From Limimaricola pyoseonensis (lineage in GTDB: Bacteria > Pseudomonadota > Alphaproteobacteria > Rhodobacterales > Rhodobacteraceae): DNA of 64,000 nucleotides. A program made the position numbers and the translations under genes. The stretch is from contig NZ_FNAT01000002.1 in assembly GCF_900102015.1 (NCBI RefSeq), forward strand, positions 124,001 to 188,000, given 5' to 3'. Below, piece after piece: positions 61,090 to 64,000 of this stretch; within the stretch, counting starts at the first letter, position 1, and every line of letters begins with the position of its first letter. Below the pieces are notes generated by a model, which did not search any database, was not told where the DNA came from, and was given only the letters and a program-made list of their open reading frames with translations.

Positions 61090-62195
61090 GCGCGGCGAGA
61101 CTTGGCGTCGGGGTGATCGGCACCCATGCCTGGGCCGACAAGGCGCATCTGCCGGGCTACGTCGCGCATCCCGATGTCGACCTCGTGGCCGTCTGCGACG
61201 TGGATGAAGGCCGGGCCCGCGCGGCGGCCGAGAAATTCGGCGCGCGCAAGGTCTTCACCGACGCGCAGCAGATGATCGCCGACCCCGAGGTGCAGATGGT
61301 CGATGTCTGCACCCCCACCCACACGCATCTGCCGCTCAGCCTCGCGGCGATCGCGGCCGGAAAGCACGTGCTGTCTGAAAAGCCCCTGCACACCGAGGCG
61401 GGCCCGGCCTTCGACGCCGCCGCCCGGGCCGATGCGCGCGGGGTGCGCACCAAGCTCGGCTTCACCTTCCGCTATTCCCCGGCGATCCGGCAGCTCAAGG
61501 CCTGGATCGATGACGGAACGCTGGGCGAGATCTTCCACATCAACGGGTTCGAGCAGAACTCGCAGTGGCTGCACCCCGACGAGCCGCTGCGGCAGGTGCC
61601 GCCCGACGCGGACCGCTCGACGCTGATCCCGGCCTCGATCGTCGGCTACGGCTCGCATCTGATCGATCTGATGCGCTGGCTGGGGGGCGAGTTCTCGGCC
61701 GTGGCCTCCTCGATGCGGAACTTCGTGCCCGAACGGGTGGTACGCGGCGAGGCGGGCCGGCAGAAGATCATGATCGACGACGGCACGGTCGGGCTGGTGG
61801 AATATACCGGGGGCGCGCTGGGCACGATCCAGACCAGCTACGTCACCGTCGGCAACTACCCGGGCGTGGAGATCCGCGTCTACGGCTCGAAGGGCGCGGC
61901 GGTGGCGCGGCTGATCTCCGAGTTCGACGTGGCCGAGACCCTGACCCATGCCAGGCCGGACGCGGTGGAATTCGTGCCCTACGAGCTGACCGAGGCGGCG
62001 CTGCCGCCCGGCACCACGCTCGCCACCCCCTGGCCCGAGCTCTACTACCGCAACCTCGTGCGCCATTTCGTGGACGAGATCCTGCAGGACAGGCCGCAGG
62101 AATGCACCTTCTTCGACGGCGCCAAGAGCCAGGAGATCGTCGATGCGATGATCCTGGCCCATCGCGAACGCCGCTGGGTGGGCTTGGGCGCATGA
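61086..62195 (+). CDS. Gfo/Idh/MocA-family oxidoreductase
   Basis: 369 residues. Rossmann opening LGVGVIGTHAWADKAHLPGY (GxGxxG partly altered to GVIGTHA), VDVCTPTHTHLPLSLAAIAAGKHVLSEKPLHTE with the EKP catalytic Lys, and C-terminal GYGSHLIDLMRWLGGEFSAV holding the conserved Asp/His. The family oxidises or reduces sugar, inositol and related alcohols or ketones with NAD(P). Coupled by ATGA to genes on both sides, so it must work in the same pathway. Confidence 0.88.
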   Translation: MSAARLGVGVIGTHAWADKAHLPGYVAHPDVDLVAVCDVDEGRARAAAEKFGARKVFTDAQQMIADPEVQMVDVCTPTHTHLPLSLAAIAAGKHVLSEKPLHTEAGPAFDAAARADARGVRTKLGFTFRYSPAIRQLKAWIDDGTLGEIFHINGFEQNSQWLHPDEPLRQVPPDADRSTLIPASIVGYGSHLIDLMRWLGGEFSAVASSMRNFVPERVVRGEAGRQKIMIDDGTVGLVEYTGGALGTIQTSYVTVGNYPGVEIRVYGSKGAAVARLISEFDVAETLTHARPDAVEFVPYELTEAALPPGTTLATPWPELYYRNLVRHFVDEILQDRPQECTFFDGAKSQEIVDAMILAHRERRWVGLGA

Positions 62196-63775
62196 CGGGG
62201 CTGGTGGGCGACTACCTCGCGCATCGCTTCCGCTGGCGGCCGGTCGACGCCAGCTTCATGGGGGCGGAGGGGCACGATCACCGGCTGCCGCCGGTGGAGC
62301 CCGGCTGCATCGAAGCCGAGCTGGAGGAGATCCGCGCCCTGCACGAGAAGGCCGCGCGGGACGGTGCGGCCCATCCCCACGACCGGCGCATGATCGCGGC
62401 GGAGATGCGGGTGGAGGAGGCGAACCTCGAGAGCCGCCCGCGGCAGAGAAACCCGGCCTGGGCCACGGGCGAGGCGGGCTTCGGCGTGATCTCGCTGCTG
62501 CTGCCGCAATCCACGCCGTGGCGGCGCGACGCCATCGCGGCCCGGCTCGCGGCCATCCCCGCCTTCCTGGACGGGGTCCGCGCCCTGATCGGCGACGGCC
62601 CGGTGCCGCGGGGCTGGTGCGAACGGGCGATGACAGAGGCGGCGGCGCTGTCGCTGTTCCTGCGCGAGGACATGCGCCTGCACGAGGCGTGGCTTGCCGA
62701 CTGGGCGGCCCCGGCCGAAGCGGCGGCCGAGGCCTTCGACGGTTTCGCCGCCTCTCTAGCGCAGCTGCCCGACGCCGATCCGGCCTGCGGAACGGTGCAT
62801 CTGGAGCTGGTCCTGCGCGAACTGCACGAGCTGCCGCTCGGCGCGGACCGGGCGATGGAGGCGGCCCGCGCGGCCTTCGAGCGCTGCGGCACGGAACTGG
62901 AGGAGATGGCCGCCCGGATCGACCCCGACACCGGCTGGCAGGATCAGCTCGCCGCGCTGGCGGACATGCATCCCGCCGCGGCCGACGACGTGATCGCGAG
63001 CTACCGCCTCTGGGACGCGGCGGCGCGCGACGCCGCCGAGACCCACGGGCTGGTCACGCCGGATGACGGCTACGGGCTGGATTACCGCCCGCTGCCCGCC
63101 TGTTTCCGACGCGTGGCCGGGCCGCTCTACTTCCTGTTCTACCGCTCGCCGCCGGGGCTGAACCCCGGATCGGGCAGCGTCTACTGGGTGATGTCCGCGG
63201 CCGATCCGTTGGCGCATGGCACGGCCATGGTCAAGGCGATCCACGCCGTGCACCACGGCTCGGTCGGACACCACACCCAGAACGGCCGCGCCCGGGCGGC
63301 GGCCTCGCGGCTGGGCCGGATCGCGGCGACCGACTGCGCCATGGGCCTGGCGTTCCAGGGCGCGCTGACGCTGGTGGAAGGCTGGGCCTGCCATGTCGAG
63401 GACCTGCTGATGGAGGCCGACGGCTTCTATTCCCCGGCGGAGAAGCTGCTGCTGAAATCCTTCGAGCGGCGCAATGCCGCCTCGGTGCTGGTCGATCTGG
63501 GCCTGCACAGTGGGGCGTGGTCGATGGCCGAATGCGAACGCTTCTATGCCGAGGAGGCGGGCTTCGCCCCGGCGCGCGTGCATTCCGAAGTGGTGCGCAA
63601 CTCCATGTTCCCCGCCTCGCGCGCGACCTACTGGCTCGGGGTCGAGGGTATCCGCGCCCTGCGCCGCCGCTGGACAGGCACGACGCGGGCCTTCCACGAC
63701 ACGCTCCTGTCCTTCGGCCACGTGCCGCTGAAGCTCGTCGAGGACGAGATGGCCGCCCGGGGGCTGCTGCAATGA
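62192..63775 (+). CDS. DUF885-family protein with HHxxVGH in place of HExxPGH
   Basis: 527 residues, no signal peptide. The C-terminal third matches DUF885: motif HHGSVGHHTQ (354-363), VEGWACHVEDLLMEADGFY with Glu396 as third zinc ligand, ERRNAASVLVDLGLHSGAWSMAECERFYAEEAGF, and HSEVVRNSMFPASRATYWLGVEGIRALR. Both zinc His (354, 360) and Glu396 are kept, but His355 replaces the catalytic Glu and Val358 the Pro. DUF885 members are predicted metallopeptidases of the cytoplasm; this one probably binds metal but uses other chemistry. Overlaps the MocA-type gene by ATGA; last gene before the window's end. Confidence 0.78.
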   Translation: MTGLVGDYLAHRFRWRPVDASFMGAEGHDHRLPPVEPGCIEAELEEIRALHEKAARDGAAHPHDRRMIAAEMRVEEANLESRPRQRNPAWATGEAGFGVISLLLPQSTPWRRDAIAARLAAIPAFLDGVRALIGDGPVPRGWCERAMTEAAALSLFLREDMRLHEAWLADWAAPAEAAAEAFDGFAASLAQLPDADPACGTVHLELVLRELHELPLGADRAMEAARAAFERCGTELEEMAARIDPDTGWQDQLAALADMHPAAADDVIASYRLWDAAARDAAETHGLVTPDDGYGLDYRPLPACFRRVAGPLYFLFYRSPPGLNPGSGSVYWVMSAADPLAHGTAMVKAIHAVHHGSVGHHTQNGRARAAASRLGRIAATDCAMGLAFQGALTLVEGWACHVEDLLMEADGFYSPAEKLLLKSFERRNAASVLVDLGLHSGAWSMAECERFYAEEAGFAPARVHSEVVRNSMFPASRATYWLGVEGIRALRRRWTGTTRAFHDTLLSFGHVPLKLVEDEMAARGLLQ

Positions 63776-64000
63776 TGAGTTTTCCGACATGCGGGCCGAA
63801 CGCGGCCCGGGCCCGGCCCGCCCGTAGGCGCGGGGCCCTGCCACGCGACATCCCGGGTCGGAAGGCGCCGCGCGCCGCCGGTTTCGATGCGTTGAAAAGC
63901 CGTGCGGAACGTATGTTTTCCGGGCGATTGACCGACCTTGGCCCGGTGGGCGCCACCCCCGTTCAACCGACGGATGCCGCGCGCGGCCACGGTCGCAGGC
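63776..64000. other. Right-edge non-coding stretch
   Basis: 225 bp. An ATG at 63775, overlapping the last stop as TGATG, opens a frame to the edge, but its Arg/Ala/Pro-rich sequence looks non-coding. GCGGGCCG near 63791 can pair with CGGCCCGC near 63813 as a possible terminator without T-tract. Confidence 0.35.

Noticed and set aside
57811-63775. Recent horizontal transfer of the LysR/DUF885 cluster
   Set aside because: Coding GC bias and codon use look like the rest of the window and no mobile-element scar was visible; being accessory is suggested only by gene content.
63775-64000. Open frame starting at a TGATG overlap with the last stop and running off the right edge
   Set aside because: Arg/Ala/Pro-rich translation with no fold-like pattern and no ribosome-binding site; a frame this short stays open by chance at this GC content. 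Not excluded, but unsupported.
1-64000. CRISPR arrays, tRNA/rRNA genes, insertion sequences, integrases, prophage or plasmid functions
   Set aside because: No spaced direct repeats, no cloverleaf-like segments and no transposase, integrase or phage proteins were seen; the only tandem repeat is the two-copy one at 50706.

Overview
The window is a contiguous, very GC-rich chromosomal segment of an alphaproteobacterium, most likely order Rhodobacterales (Rhodobacteraceae/Paracoccaceae). This rests on the gene content and neighbourhoods: an RpoH-II-type heat-shock sigma factor beside coaBC-dut, glnD-murJ-trpS, the hisS-hisZ-hisG block with a short HisG, a class II (B12-dependent) ribonucleotide reductase, DUF1489, xdhABC, and a GST with a cysteine-rich tail. 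No tRNA, rRNA, CRISPR array, insertion sequence, integrase or phage gene was seen. Genes are tightly packed. Many same-strand pairs share an ATGA (once TTGA) stop/start overlap, and three convergent pairs end on one shared CTAG.

Layout. 1-3.4 kb: truncated class IV aminotransferase, VOC protein, L,D-transpeptidase, purine nucleoside permease-like protein. 3.4-12.4 kb: trpS, a rhomboid-fold protein without catalytic residues, murJ-glnD, a LpoA-like lipoprotein, and divergently rsmI-yraN. 12.5-17.1 kb: gshB facing a leftward run cobU-cobC-GST-yifB. 17.2-24.7 kb: rightward rpoH, coaBC, dut, ThiF-like gene, an amino-acid ABC receptor and permease without ATPase, and an M3 oligopeptidase. 24.7-30.9 kb: small unknowns, a CDF transporter, an SH3 protein, a 2-hydroxyacid dehydrogenase, a lipase-like gene and panC-panB. 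31-35.8 kb: a dimethylglycine/sarcosine dehydrogenase-like flavoprotein and a KtrAB-type potassium system.

36.4-45.9 kb is one leftward operon of seven genes. Xanthine dehydrogenase (xdhA, xdhB, xdhC) is followed through ATGA overlaps by a BMP-family nucleoside ABC transporter (double ATPase, two permeases, binding protein), ending at a clear intrinsic terminator. It joins purine uptake to purine oxidation. 46.2-57 kb is housekeeping: dnaE, slyX, hisS-hisZ-hisG, DUF1489, and the B12-dependent reductase, whose promoter region carries a perfect DnaA box and a perfect palindrome.

57.3-63.8 kb looks accessory. A LysR regulator is divergent from four close or overlapping genes. Two encode divergent relatives of the DUF885 zinc-metallopeptidase family in which the expected HExxPGH motif has lost its glutamate (HNxxPGH and HHxxVGH). 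Between them lie a ketopantoate-reductase-fold enzyme and a Gfo/Idh/MocA dehydrogenase. I know of no described pathway with this composition; it is the best candidate in the window for an undescribed system.
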